Source: Rhodotorula mucilaginosa (Eukaryota; Basidiomycota; Microbotryomycetes; Sporidiobolales; Sporidiobolaceae). Taken from it: a stretch of 64,000 nt of DNA. The position numbers were made by a program, and so were the translations under genes. Shown here piece after piece: positions 52,424 through 61,586 of this stretch. The stretch is from the NCBI GenBank assembly GCA_034406715.1, contig CP137864.1, positions 2,046,001-2,110,000 of the forward strand. Reading direction: 5' to 3'. The notes under the pieces are model-generated. The model searched no databases. It had not been told where the DNA came from and saw nothing but the letters and a program-made list of their open reading frames with translations. Position 1 is the first letter of the stretch; each line of letters begins with the position of its first letter.

Positions 52424-53546
52424 TTACTCCCACCGCGCGACGGGGAAAAAGACAGAAGTGCGGCTTGGACTGGGCTGGCGGCGAGGCTTTCTGAGGCTGA
52501 ACTTGGAGAAAGGATTCGGCGGTGGCCATGATCCACTCTGAGCTGAGGGTGGCGGATTTGCAGGAGCCGGACGAGACTCTTGAAATGCAGCGGACGATGC
52601 ATATGGTCCTCCGAACTCTGATTGCGGCGTTGCAGAGTCCTGATTGTTCGATATACCGTCAGTGTAAGACAAGGGCAGAGAAGGCAAGGGAAAGACTTTT
52701 ACCAAAGAGCTGTGGATGATTGGGTACGATGTCGGGTGTGGGTGCAGCTGCGACTGCTGTCTATGCGGCCCGGGGGAAATCACCGGTCCAGCCAAGGGAC
52801 GGGGCATCAAAGTGGGCCCAAGCTGCTGTCCTCTTTGCGCCAGATTCTGTTGTGGAAGCAGACCGCGCGTGCGTTGTACCGTGAGCTCAGCCTTCTTTGG
52901 ACGTTGACTAGATCGTTGGACCCGCTGTATGGCAATATGCGGTGTCAGCGGCTTAAGATCTAGAGCAGTACTTTCAAAATCGGTGGAACAGCTATGCGGC
53001 GTGTGCGGATGTATTTGTCCGGACCTTTCTGGGCGGCTTGTTGCGATTAGGTTTTTGCGGAGGTGGATGTTTCTTGTCCCACTCCGTGTAATCATCGACA
53101 GCATCTCGGATTTCCCGCGCCGTTTCCAAGGAATCCTGCCGAGATCAATATTGGCATCAGCCTGACAGACGTACACAGCAAGCTCAGTGGCGACCACGCA
53201 CAGCCAAATCAGCAGCGACCTTGTCCACGTCTTCGGAACGGTCCACCGCGTCTTGGACACGTTTTATAAACTTGTTTGCTAGGTAAATGAGGTCGTGTAG
53301 CTTCCAGCGGCCGCGGTATCGCACCTTGTCATGCACCCCACGGTTTCGCAACTCAGTGAGTACCTTGTTTTCCACCTTGTGCCATGACTCGCCCACCCCA
53401 TGCTTGGCACAGTGAGCCTCAGCACGAGTAAAGGCGTCCTCGATCGCATGCCCCTCGCCCAAAATCTTCATCAACGCCGCTCTTTCCGCAGACGTTGGTA
53501 ACTGCTGCCTGGCAGCGAAAATTGCCGGAGCGTGTCGATCCGTCAT
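52424..53546 (-). CDS. Orphan family member A (SVFFPVARWE tail)
   Basis: No known family. From ATG 53546, exon 1 (53202-53546, 115 codons, phase 0) codes a helical N-terminal domain with AERAALMKILG, AFTRAEAHC, GVGESWHKVENKVLTEL, GRWKLHDLIYLANKFI. Exon 2 starts at 53135 (acceptor CTCGGCAG) with DSLETAREIRDAVDDYTEWD. A second intron (GTCCGG ... CCATACAG, near 52934-53022) joins in frame to a Pro/Ser/Gln-rich exon that ends TSVFFPVARWE, TAA at 52424-52426. The domain is about 45% identical by eye to the copy at 59937-61049, with the same exon-1 junction phase. Without the second intron the product would stop at 52992. Function unknown. Confidence 0.65.
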
Positions 53547-53984
53547 AGCCAGAGGTTGCACACACCCAGTCGAGAGACAGCTCTCGATGCTCAGTGTGGT
53601 CGAGAGAGAAACCAACCGGACGGACCGGGGAGAGCGCGAGACCCTCGAATCGTCTACGGGTTGTCCGCGGACGACGGACCAAGCTCGACATCTCGATTTT
53701 GACGACGCCCATGCACGTGCATGCACCGATTGGCGCGCGCCGAGCACTTGAATCTTTCCACAAGTTGCCCATGCAAGAAAGAGGCAAGCTAAGCAGTGCT
53801 GGCGGCAAGGGACAATGTTTGCTTGCGTTTACGGAGCGCTGCGGGCCGCCTCAAGACCAGGTTGAAACCGCTTCTTCTACGATTTGCCACTCATTTCTCT
53901 CATCAAATCAAGGGTGCAGTAGCAAACTTGTACATTTGGATGTTTGACATCAGAGAGAAAGACACACTAAGACAGGGCTTTGGG
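53547..53984. other. Upstream region of family member A
   Basis: Promoter-side region between member A and the truncated copy; includes the CATGCACGTGCATG palindrome and an ATTGG (inverted CCAAT) box at 53729-53733. No gene seen. Confidence 0.5.
53710..53723. promoter_or_regulatory. 14-bp palindrome with E-box core upstream of member A
   Basis: CATGCACGTGCATG is a perfect palindrome centred on CACGTG, about 165 bp upstream of ATG 53546 and 6 bp from an ATTGG (CCAAT) box. This fits a bHLH site plus CCAAT promoter element, by sequence only. Confidence 0.35.
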
Positions 53985-54480
53985 ATGGGGAGAGGGGTCA
54001 GAGAGGATACTCCCACACCGCGACGGGAACAAAGACAGAAGCGCGGGTGCTGCAAGGACTGTAGTTGGTGTTGCTCCGGCGGCGGGGTAGTCAAAGTGTA
54101 AACTCCAAGAAACGCTGAGAGCGCGGGGGGCCAGGTGGCAATGGCGGCAGAGTTCTGGGATGGTGGCCGTGGCCCGTTGGAGAAGGTTCTGGATTGACCG
54201 CTGGCTCCGGTCCTGTAGGCTGAGAGGGATCCGGAAGTTGAAGAAGATCCTTAATGCTCGGTAGACTGCCAAGTCCTTGTCCTGGAGAGCGCCCATCCAC
54301 GACTTGGACCGGCTGATTTGCGCCGTCGATGGCTGGGTGCGACTCCGGCTGCTGTGGCTGCGACGCTAGCTGCTCTGGTTGCGGCTGGCCAATCACCGTA
54401 TCATGCGAAGGATGGGGCAATAGGCGCCGGTGTTGCCGAGAGCCCCGCTGCTGGCGCCACATCAGCTCCTCTGGCTAGAT
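53985..54480 (-). pseudogene. Truncated orphan family copy C
   Basis: Matches only the C-terminal half of member B. Shared phrases: EELMWRQQRGSRQHRRLLP against LEEWQKQQQSRELLP; ANQPVQVVDGRSPGQGLGSL against ANQPVQGLRQDPRLQGLNRL; RSQRFLEF against PSRSLEF; and a tail ASVFVPVAVWE. The helical N-terminal domain is absent upstream, and a stop codon interrupts the frame between LEF and the tail. So it is most likely a dead duplicate of this host gene family. Its 3' flank also resembles that of member B (GACATCAGAGA near 53949 and 59876), showing that more than the coding part was copied. Confidence 0.6.
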
Positions 54481-54492
54481 GGAACATCTAGC
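54474..54492. repeat. 8-bp perfect inverted repeat at the edge of copy C
   Basis: GCTAGATG-GAA-CATCTAGC forms an 8-bp stem with a 3-nt loop exactly where similarity to member B ends. It may mark a breakpoint or be chance. Confidence 0.5.
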
Positions 54493-54856
54493 AGTATATT
54501 TTTCACCTTTGGGGCACTTTGGCCCGCCCTTGCGTCCTCTTCTTGCCCCTAGGGGTTCCAAAATTTGGCCTAAATAGTGTAAATCGTGCAGCAGAATCGC
54601 TACGTGCAAACCTCGAGTCCCCAAAAGGTCTGTAGAGAGCAGTGTGACTCCCAGCGAATCAGCAGAGACCGCGCGTCTGCCGCCACGTCAGCCTTCCGCG
54701 CGAACTCGAAGCTTGGGCCTTTGCGCCTCTCGCGCTCTTGCCGCAGGAGCCGAAGTCGGCAATGACGCCGGCGGCCGAAATGGGCAACCGGTTACGGCAC
54801 AGCACTCCTCTTCGACTTCCACCACTCTCTGCTCCTTGCGCAAGCTCGGATTTATC
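54481..54856. other. Intergenic between copy C and the F-box-like gene
   Basis: About 375 bp. First 120 bp is AT-richer with several G/C-run islands; the rest is the 5' region of the next gene. The frame upstream of ATG 54857 is open but has no ATG. Confidence 0.45.
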
Positions 54857-55187
54857 ATGCTTCCTCCCGTTCAGACGTAAGTTGTCTCTCGGAACTGGCG
54901 TTATCCTTAACTGAGTCCCTCGTCCCTCCGACAGCGACTTCGTTTGCTCGATCGAACTCTTCGGTCAGACCATCCCTGTCGAGATTCTCGTCCACGTTCT
55001 TGACCACGTCGAACCCGCCGACCGGCCAGCAACGTTTACGTCCCTCCTCTCGGTCCATGGTTCCTTTGCCGGGCTCGCCGATTATCTTTTCACCCACGCC
55101 TACTCCATCATCGCGTCCGGCGCGACGGCATCGGACCTGCAGAGGGCACTCATCTCAAGCGGATGCGAGACGAGGCTACTCTGCTGA
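54857..55187 (+). CDS. Small F-box-like protein, 90 residues
   Basis: Two exons: 54857-54876 (MLPPVQT start) and 54935-55187, joined over a 58-nt intron (GTAAGT ... CGACAG), giving an exact 273-nt frame. The product has CSIELFGQTIPVEILVHVLD with HVEPADRPATFTSLLSV, which resembles an F-box helix 1-2 region. It then stops (SGCETRLLC), with no substrate-binding domain. Basidiomycetes have many F-box-like proteins, so this may be a short member or a decayed remnant of one. No neighbour gives a functional clue. Confidence 0.5.
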
Positions 55188-55935
55188 CAGGGAAATGACC
55201 GTAGAGAGACACTCAACAATAACACTGAATCGAGCATAGATTGCGAGAAGTGAGCGGTGAAGAAGAAGAGAAAGGGGTGCCCGAGGGCGAGCTACGACAA
55301 AGTGCGCCCGAGATCCTCCTCCAACCTCCACTTGCCGCCTCATCCGAATAACGTGTCGTCGTCTTGATCTTGAGCCCGAGAGTATGGTAGTAGTCTAGGG
55401 GGAGAGATCAAGTCAGCAAGGGTTTGGATGAAAAGCGAGCGAGTGAAGAGGACTTAGATCTGGAAAAGACCTTGAAGGAGCGAGAGCGAGACGAGTCTGC
55501 AGAACGAGTCCTAGCACAAGCGATGATGCGCAGTTCTCATCTCCCCGTCCGAGCCTCGACTTGCTTCGCCCGTCGCGTCTGCAGCATCAGTCGTGCCAAG
55601 TAAAGTGAGTGTCGCCCTGCTAGGCATCAACGTGCCTTGGTCAGTCCCGCCGATTCGGCTTTCGGCACGGAGGGTTGCGTGGACCGTCTCGTACATCCGA
55701 GCATCTGCGTGCTCACGTCGGCTGCACTTCCCAGAATTGTTGGTGTGTTGCTAGCCACACTTCATCTGCTACTAGATGTCTGTCTAAGGTCGCAAAGCGA
55801 GGGGGGGAGCAAGGAGGCGCCAGCGACACGGGCTGACTGCTGCCATTGCTCTTCCTCTTCGCAGCTCTCAACGCGTCCTGAAGGCTCGCGCCACGTTGAC
55901 CCGCGTAAACCCTAGCTTGATCACGTCTGGGGCGG
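55188..55935. other. Intergenic with a short dispersed repeat
   Basis: About 750 bp. A ~40-bp segment at about 55283-55325 is similar (about 80% by eye) to 59556-59600. On the minus strand both can code a phrase like LEEDLGRT / LEDDLART, with differences mostly at third positions. No complete gene could be built. Confidence 0.45.
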
Positions 55936-57059
55936 ATGAACGACGCCGATAAGCGCACCACCGCCTTGACCGAACAACTCGTCGCCGCCGCTGCCAAAAT
56001 CTCCTCGTCGCCCCGCGACCACTCGGTCGCGAGCGGTCAGGAGGCAAGGGGGAAGGGTGGGGGTGCGGTGGAAGAGGCTGGCGCTGGGGAGGGGAAGGAG
56101 GTCACGCCTGGGGAAAAGGCAGTGAGTCTTCGGATGTGGTGGTGCTCTCCATACGTGCGAGGCTGACGAGAGGGCTCATACTGTAGGACGCAGACGGGGG
56201 CCAGCTTCAGGTGTGGCAAATTGTGTACGTCGGCTCCAAGCACCGCTGACCTCGCGAACGATCTGCCTCGACAGGTTAACGAATCCGAATCCGGCGAAAG
56301 CACGCGTGCGGCAACCGGACGCAACCGCTCGCCTGCCAAAGTGAGTTGCACATTCTTCTGCCAACTATCGCAGACTGGAACGTCTCTGCTGCAGTGTGGT
56401 CACGAGAGGACGCGGTTCAGAGGCACGCTGACTCAATTTTGCCCCCGAAGAAACGTAAAGGTGCGGCGGGCGAGAACGTGACGCACATTCACATCTCGGC
56501 GGGGCCGCCCTTGCAGCGTTCGACCCGAGCTGCATCGGTGGGGCACGCGCCGTTTTCCCAGCCCCCGGCGAGTCCGACGGCGACAATGACCGCTGCGAAT
56601 GCGGCCAGCGCCGCTCGCACTGAGCACCTGATCCACGTCGCGGCTCTCGAGGGCGAGAAGAACCGCCTGAAAAAAGAGGTTGAGAGGCAAACCAGCCTGC
56701 ACCATGACGCGGTCAAGAGGGCGGAGTTGGCGGAGGAGAACTTTGCCAAAAGGGATGCGCAGGTGGTCGAATTTGAGAGCGCCCTGGCGACGGTGAAGGC
56801 GCGCTTGAAAGAGGCGGAATGCGTCTGGGCCGCCGCGAACAATTTGTCGGAGGGGTGTGTCGCGGCCGCTGCGCTCTACAACGAAGGCGTCCAAGCGGTT
56901 GACAACTTCGTCGCTCAAATGCCGGAATGGGAGGTCCTCGCCAAGGCCGTCCGCGAATCGATCGAACCCGCCATGCAGGCAGTTGTCAAGGCGAGAAACA
57001 CGTACGAGAAGAACGTCGGGATAGTTGTCAAACGCGCGCGCTCGCTGCCTCCTGCCTAG
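55936..57059 (+). CDS. Coiled-coil orphan protein
   Basis: ATG 55936 starts MNDADKRTTALTEQLVAAAA; exon 1 ends at 56121 (GTGAGT donor) and a further small exon starts at 56187. The large last exon (from about 56374) has ILPPKKRKG, a possible nuclear localisation signal, then a long helical region with LEGEKNRLKKEVERQTSLHH and FAKRDAQVVEFESALATVKA, and ends in VVKRARSLPPA at TAG 57057-57059. The splice pattern between about 56187 and 56374 is not settled, because the frame needs phase 1 at the last acceptor and the obvious donors give phase 0 or 2. I do not recognise the family. A nuclear structural or scaffold role is only a guess. Confidence 0.55.
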
Positions 57060-57461
57060 CTTCCGCGAGGAGTCGCGTGGCACCATTGCCCCACTCTCGA
57101 TCCAACATCTTTGCATGATTTCCAACTCGCATACGCATAATCGCATACAGCTACGACATTGTTTGTCTCGAATACTTTGGTTGTACTTTTGCCGCATACT
57201 CTTGTCCATTCTGAGTTGAAATTGCTTTTGGCTTTGTTTTGTGTAGCTCCGGCGTTCGAGCACCTAACCACGACGTGTTTTGATTCATTCTGGATCAGAA
57301 AGACCTATGTATGTATATCTATATGTATAAAAGGCGGGTCGTATGGAAGCGCATCGAAACGCGGTCGCGCGAACCAAAGTCAACGCGCGTCGGGTTGACA
57401 TCGCTGGGTTCCCTCTTCCATCACTCCCTTCGGCTGAAACGCGCTCGGCTTGCGTAGTGGC
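57060..57461. other. Promoter region of the Cys-rich orphan
   Basis: AT-rich 400 bp with a TATA box at 57326-57333 and 3' UTR-like sequence of the previous gene. Confidence 0.5.
57326..57333 (+). promoter_or_regulatory. TATA box
   Basis: TATAAAAG preceded by alternating TATG/TATA steps, about 130 bp upstream of ATG 57462. It is the clearest TATA element of the window; most other genes here lack one. Confidence 0.5.
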
Positions 57462-59124
57462 ATGCGCGTGATGCCTAAGAAAAGTGGTGCCGCTACCTCG
57501 GCGGAGTCAGCGGTCCCTCCAAGGACCTCGCCGCGCAGGAAACTCAAAACTCCAGCTCGCTCTCGGCGCACGCTCGACGCTTCCGACGTCGGTCACGGCA
57601 GGGAGGAACAGTCAGCGGCAGGCAGCAAAGACAAACAGGCGAGAGTCGGCGGCATCGAATCTCAAGATTCTTGGGGCGACTCGGACGAGGACGGCAACTC
57701 TGACTCGGACGCGTCGTCGAATGCAAGGGGAGGGTTCGGCACGAGCGGACGCAGCCCGGTAGCGTCAACAAGTGCTCTTGCCATGCAACCTGGTCGCAAG
57801 ACGCGTGCATCTGTCAAGAACAAGAAGGGGAACGGCAAAATGGCCGCAGACGCCGAGGACGAGGGATCAGAGTTGGAACAGGGTGGCAGGAAGGCGGCGG
57901 CGCTTCCTCCCATGCCCGACAAGGTATACCGGTTGCCGAGGTATCCCGACGACAGCCGGGCGCCCAACTTCTTCCCGAACCGTCGGCCGTGTCTGCTGCC
58001 ATGTTCAAATTGCCGAAAATCGTCCGGCAAATCGAAACAAGTCGTTTGCTGTGCCTCGAAGAGCAATCCGTCGATCTGCATGAACTGTCAAGCAATGAAG
58101 GTGACGACTTGCGACGTGAGTTCCTCTCCTTGCCCGTTTGCGCTGGCAGGAAAGTCACACTTGACACGTTCGCCCTCCAGTTCGCCGTCGCCAAACGATC
58201 GCCGGCGGACTTCATTGCCTGCCCAGACGGTGCGATGATGCGGGTTGGGACAAACAAGAAATCCAGGGACGTGTTCTGGGACCACTTCGGCCACCTCCGC
58301 AACGGATCGGTCTGGCACGCGAGCGACTACAAGAAGGCGGGAAAGTGTCCGGGGAACGCGAAGAAGTTCTTAGGTTACTCCGTACGTCTCCGCTCCGTGG
58401 AGTGCATGGAAAGTTGTCTAACTGCGCCTGTGACGTGTACAGGACTGGCTGGTGGCAGAAGATCCGATTCCGGTTGCAAGGGCAAAACGGTCGCGCGCCC
58501 GGAGCACCGATTCGGCCGAGTCGTACCACGACGAGGAAGAGACACCGCCGGCGCGGAAGAAGAGCAAAACGGCAGGCAAAAAGACGCCGAGCCGTAAACC
58601 AGTCGGACGCTCGAGCCCGGTGAAACGTCGGACTCCCGCAGCTGATCCGGAGGCTGAGACGTTCAGCATTGAAGTGGTAAGCTCGACAGCTTCTGTGCCA
58701 GTGGTACGCACTAATGAAGAGGCGCTTTTGGCCGCAGGTGTCGTCCGCGTCGCCGTCTGTCAAATCCGCCACGTTCCACGCCTCCGCCGAGCAGCAGCCG
58801 GCGACTCGCGCTCGAACCGCAGAAGCGCCTGCGTCGCCCGGATCGTCGAGGGAGGTGGCAGAGCCCCCGGTGAGAGGATTTCGTTCTTTCCGACTGCCGA
58901 TGTTAGCTCACGAGTTGCTTCGCGTCAGACCGGAAACGCGAATCCCATTGCGGAGGAGGGCGCCGACGGGTTGTTGAGGCGTCTGGGATTGCAGGTGAGT
59001 CTGCGCGCGCACCCGGTACGGAGTTGTTCTGATCCTTTGTAAATTGTGGGTTCAGGACACCAACGCGCTTTGGAACTGGGCGGTGGGCACGCCGATCGAC
59101 ATCAAGAGAGGTGGGCGCGGATGA
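57462..59124 (+). CDS. Cys-rich orphan protein, possible DNA- or zinc-binding
   Basis: ATG 57462 (or 57471) starts a Ser/Lys/Glu-rich disordered region with acidic DSWGDSDEDGNSDSDASS. It is followed by a cysteine cluster, RPCLLPCSNCRKS and VCCASKSNPSICMNCQAMKV, spaced like a small zinc-binding module. After an intron (donor at about 58115, GTGAGT) comes ADFIACPDGAMMRVGTNKKS and VFWDHFGHLRNGSVWHASDY, then a Lys-rich basic section (PPARKKSKTAGKKTPSRKPV). The last exon is DTNALWNWAVGTPIDIKRGG with TGA 59122-59124. Five or six exons; the junction near 58870-58910 is not settled. No family recognised; the cysteine pattern recalls, but does not match, fungal Zn2Cys6. Confidence 0.55.
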
Positions 59125-59936
59125 GGGTTTGTTGGGGTCTACAGGTCTGCATGGCGCAGTTGAGCGATGGCGGAGGATCGGGTTGTGGGTTACATGGAGT
59201 TGATGGGGAGGAGCAAGATCGCTTGAGAGGTACAGCTTGGCTTGCATGAGCGGGGAGGCGTGGTCGGCGTGGAAGGAAACGGCTTGGCTTGGATAGTTGG
59301 GGTGCTGCAAATAACATTACATGCCGCATAACTGGGCAAGTTTCGACTCCATCTAGCCCTAAGTCGGACTGTTAAGTCCGGCGTCTAGTGTGCGAGGGGA
59401 GGAGCTGTTCGCACCGGTCTCGAACTCGAAGAGCGAGGCCAGGCGAACGGCGCAAGTGGGTCGTAGCGAGTCTATAGGCGAGCTAGAGCCGATAAACAGT
59501 GATTCGAGTGTTGTATTTCGTAGAGTGAGCCAGGGGAGGGGGAGCTAGCTATCCAAGAGAGCTACAACAAGTCCGCGCGAGGTCGTCCTCCAACTTCCGT
59601 TCCAAAACCTTTCAACGACGACGGCTTCTTGAGGAGTCGGCCGACACTTTGAGTCAGCGCGGTAGAGTAGATCATCTGTATGAAAAAAGAGTAACAGTTC
59701 CGTTCGAAAGAAGAGAGGAAAGGGAGCGAGACTTAGAATGGGTCGAGCTGGACTGAGGCGCAGGACAGGTACCGGCCCAGCAGGAGGAAGAAAGAAGAGG
59801 AAAAGGCAAAGCCGGTATATTGTAAGTGGCGCGTGCGCCGTGCGGTTCTACAACTTTCCAAGGTTCGAGGATCGACATCAGAGACAATCAGAAAGGTCTT
59901 CTATTTACACTTCGAGTAATAGCAGAGGGAGGGTTA
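59125..59936. other. Intergenic between Cys-rich orphan and family member B
   Basis: About 810 bp. Contains the second copy of the short repeat (about 59556-59600). 59876-59936 is similar to the 3' flank of copy C. No gene seen. Confidence 0.5.
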
Positions 59937-61049
59937 CTACTCCCATCGCGCGAGGGGGAAAAAGACAGAACTGCGGGGGCGAGAACTGCAGTTTGCACCG
60001 TTCGAGCGACGGGATGGTCGGTTTCCAAACTCCAAGGAGCGAGAGGGCCGTGCCATTGGCCCGTTCTTGGGTACAGGTGGCAGATTCATGGGATGATTGG
60101 GTTGAGAAGGTGCGAAATACGCTGGTGACGGCGAGGAGGCAGGGGCAGGCTGCCAAGATGGTGCAAGAGACTTTGTGACCCCGTGAAAGCTCGGTAGTCT
60201 GTTCAGTCCTTGAAGTCGAGGGTCCTGGCGCAAGCCTTGGACCGGCTGATTTGCGTGAACGGGTGGCTGTGACCCCGGATGTGATTGCGACGCCGGCTGT
60301 GGCTGTGGCTGTGGACAGGGCAGGAGCTCGCGAGACTGCTGCTGCTTCTGCCACTCCTCCAGCTGCCGCTGCCGCTTGTGGCTTGCCGCCAGCTTGTCGC
60401 GCGACTTCTGGGTAGCCTCGTTCGTTGAAGGCTTCACGGCAAGCCAAGATGTCAGCAAGCTCCCAGACTTTAGCATAGTCAAAGCAGGCTGAGAAACGCG
60501 CACGATTTCCTTCGCAGCAGCGAGCCTGTGGCGGGCCCGAGCAGCTGCGGACTCTGCAGCTGCCTGCGAGTAATTCGCCGAGATGTCCTGTCCGAGTTCT
60601 GCGTAGGGGAAAGGACAGTGTCAGCTATGGTGCGGCACACTGGCAGAAGCTGAGTGGCTAGACAAAGGTACAGCGAAGTCAGCAGCAACCTTAGCCGCGG
60701 TCGGGGATGCGGTCGGGGATGACTTGTCCGCGGACTCGGCCTCCTGCACAGCACGCTTGAAGTCATTGGCGAGGCTAGCAAGATCCGAAAGGTTGCCCCT
60801 CCCGTGATATTGCAGGGTGTTCACGCCATGTTTGTGCAGTTCGGCGAGCACCATGGTTTCCACCTTGTTCCACGATTCTTTAACACCGTTGTGTCGGGAG
60901 CGGCAAAAGGTCTCTGTACGACTGAAAGCGTCGGAGACCCTACCGCGAGCCCCAAAAGTTCTCAGTAACGCCGCTCTTTGGGCGTGATGTGATGGTGGTC
61001 CCACATGCCCCGGTGCAGTGGGACGCGTCAGAACTTGCTGAGATTCCAT
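59937..61049 (-). CDS. Orphan family member B (SVFFPLARWE tail)
   Basis: Two exons: 60672-61049 (126 codons, phase 0) and 59937-60587 (intron GTACCT ... CGGACAG), giving 342 residues. ATG 61049 starts MESQQVLTRP. The N-terminal helical domain has AQRAALLRTFG, AFSRTETFC, GVKESWNKVETMVLAEL, GRGNLSDLASLAND, matching member A. Exon 2 begins with an Ala/Gln-rich helix (SQAAAESAAARARHRLAAAK), then a Pro/Gln-rich low-complexity middle and the tail PRSSVFFPLARWE, TAG at 59937-59939. This is the best preserved copy. No signal peptide, membrane helix or known domain. Function unknown. Confidence 0.72.
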
Positions 61050-61586
61050 GTTCAAAGTGACGTGCGGGCGCGAAACGGACGAGGAGGGATCAATGAGGTT
61101 CAAAGGGGAGAAGTTCGTACCAGGGCGGGTAGTCCGCGGACCGCGCTCAGTCCGCTCGGTCGAGCTATGATAAGCGCGAGTATAGAGGCTGAGGCGCGCG
61201 CTGCACATCAAGACAGCCGGAGCTGGCATAGGCGAAGAACCTCACTCAGCGTGAGAGAGCACATAGCTCGAACTGGCTCGCTTGAATGATGCAAGCAGAA
61301 ATCCACGAAAATTAGGTGGCTTTGGTATCAAGTCGCAGGAGGAGATTAGGGCGGCCGCCGAAAAGAGAGGACGTATGGCATGTACAGCTATGGTGGCGAG
61401 GAGAGGATGTGTTGCGTATGTACATCGGTCGGCGCCGAATGCCGTTGATGACGAAGGCGAGGAGGGGAAGGAGAAAGTCCGGGTGAGGAGTTGAAAAAGG
61501 TTACAAGATGGCGATGCAAGGCGATGAGAGGGACGGGTGAGGAGCAAAACGGGAGGGAGAGAGAGAGAATACGGAGACCCAAAAAC
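61050..61586. other. Upstream of member B / 3' flank of KIN1
   Basis: About 540 bp with no recognisable coding frame; purine-rich (AG)n-like stretch near 61556-61570. Confidence 0.5.

Noticed and set aside
52424-61049. Orphan family as a mobile element
   Set aside because: No transposase or reverse transcriptase motifs, terminal repeats or target-site duplications were seen around the copies; spliced structure fits host gene duplication better.
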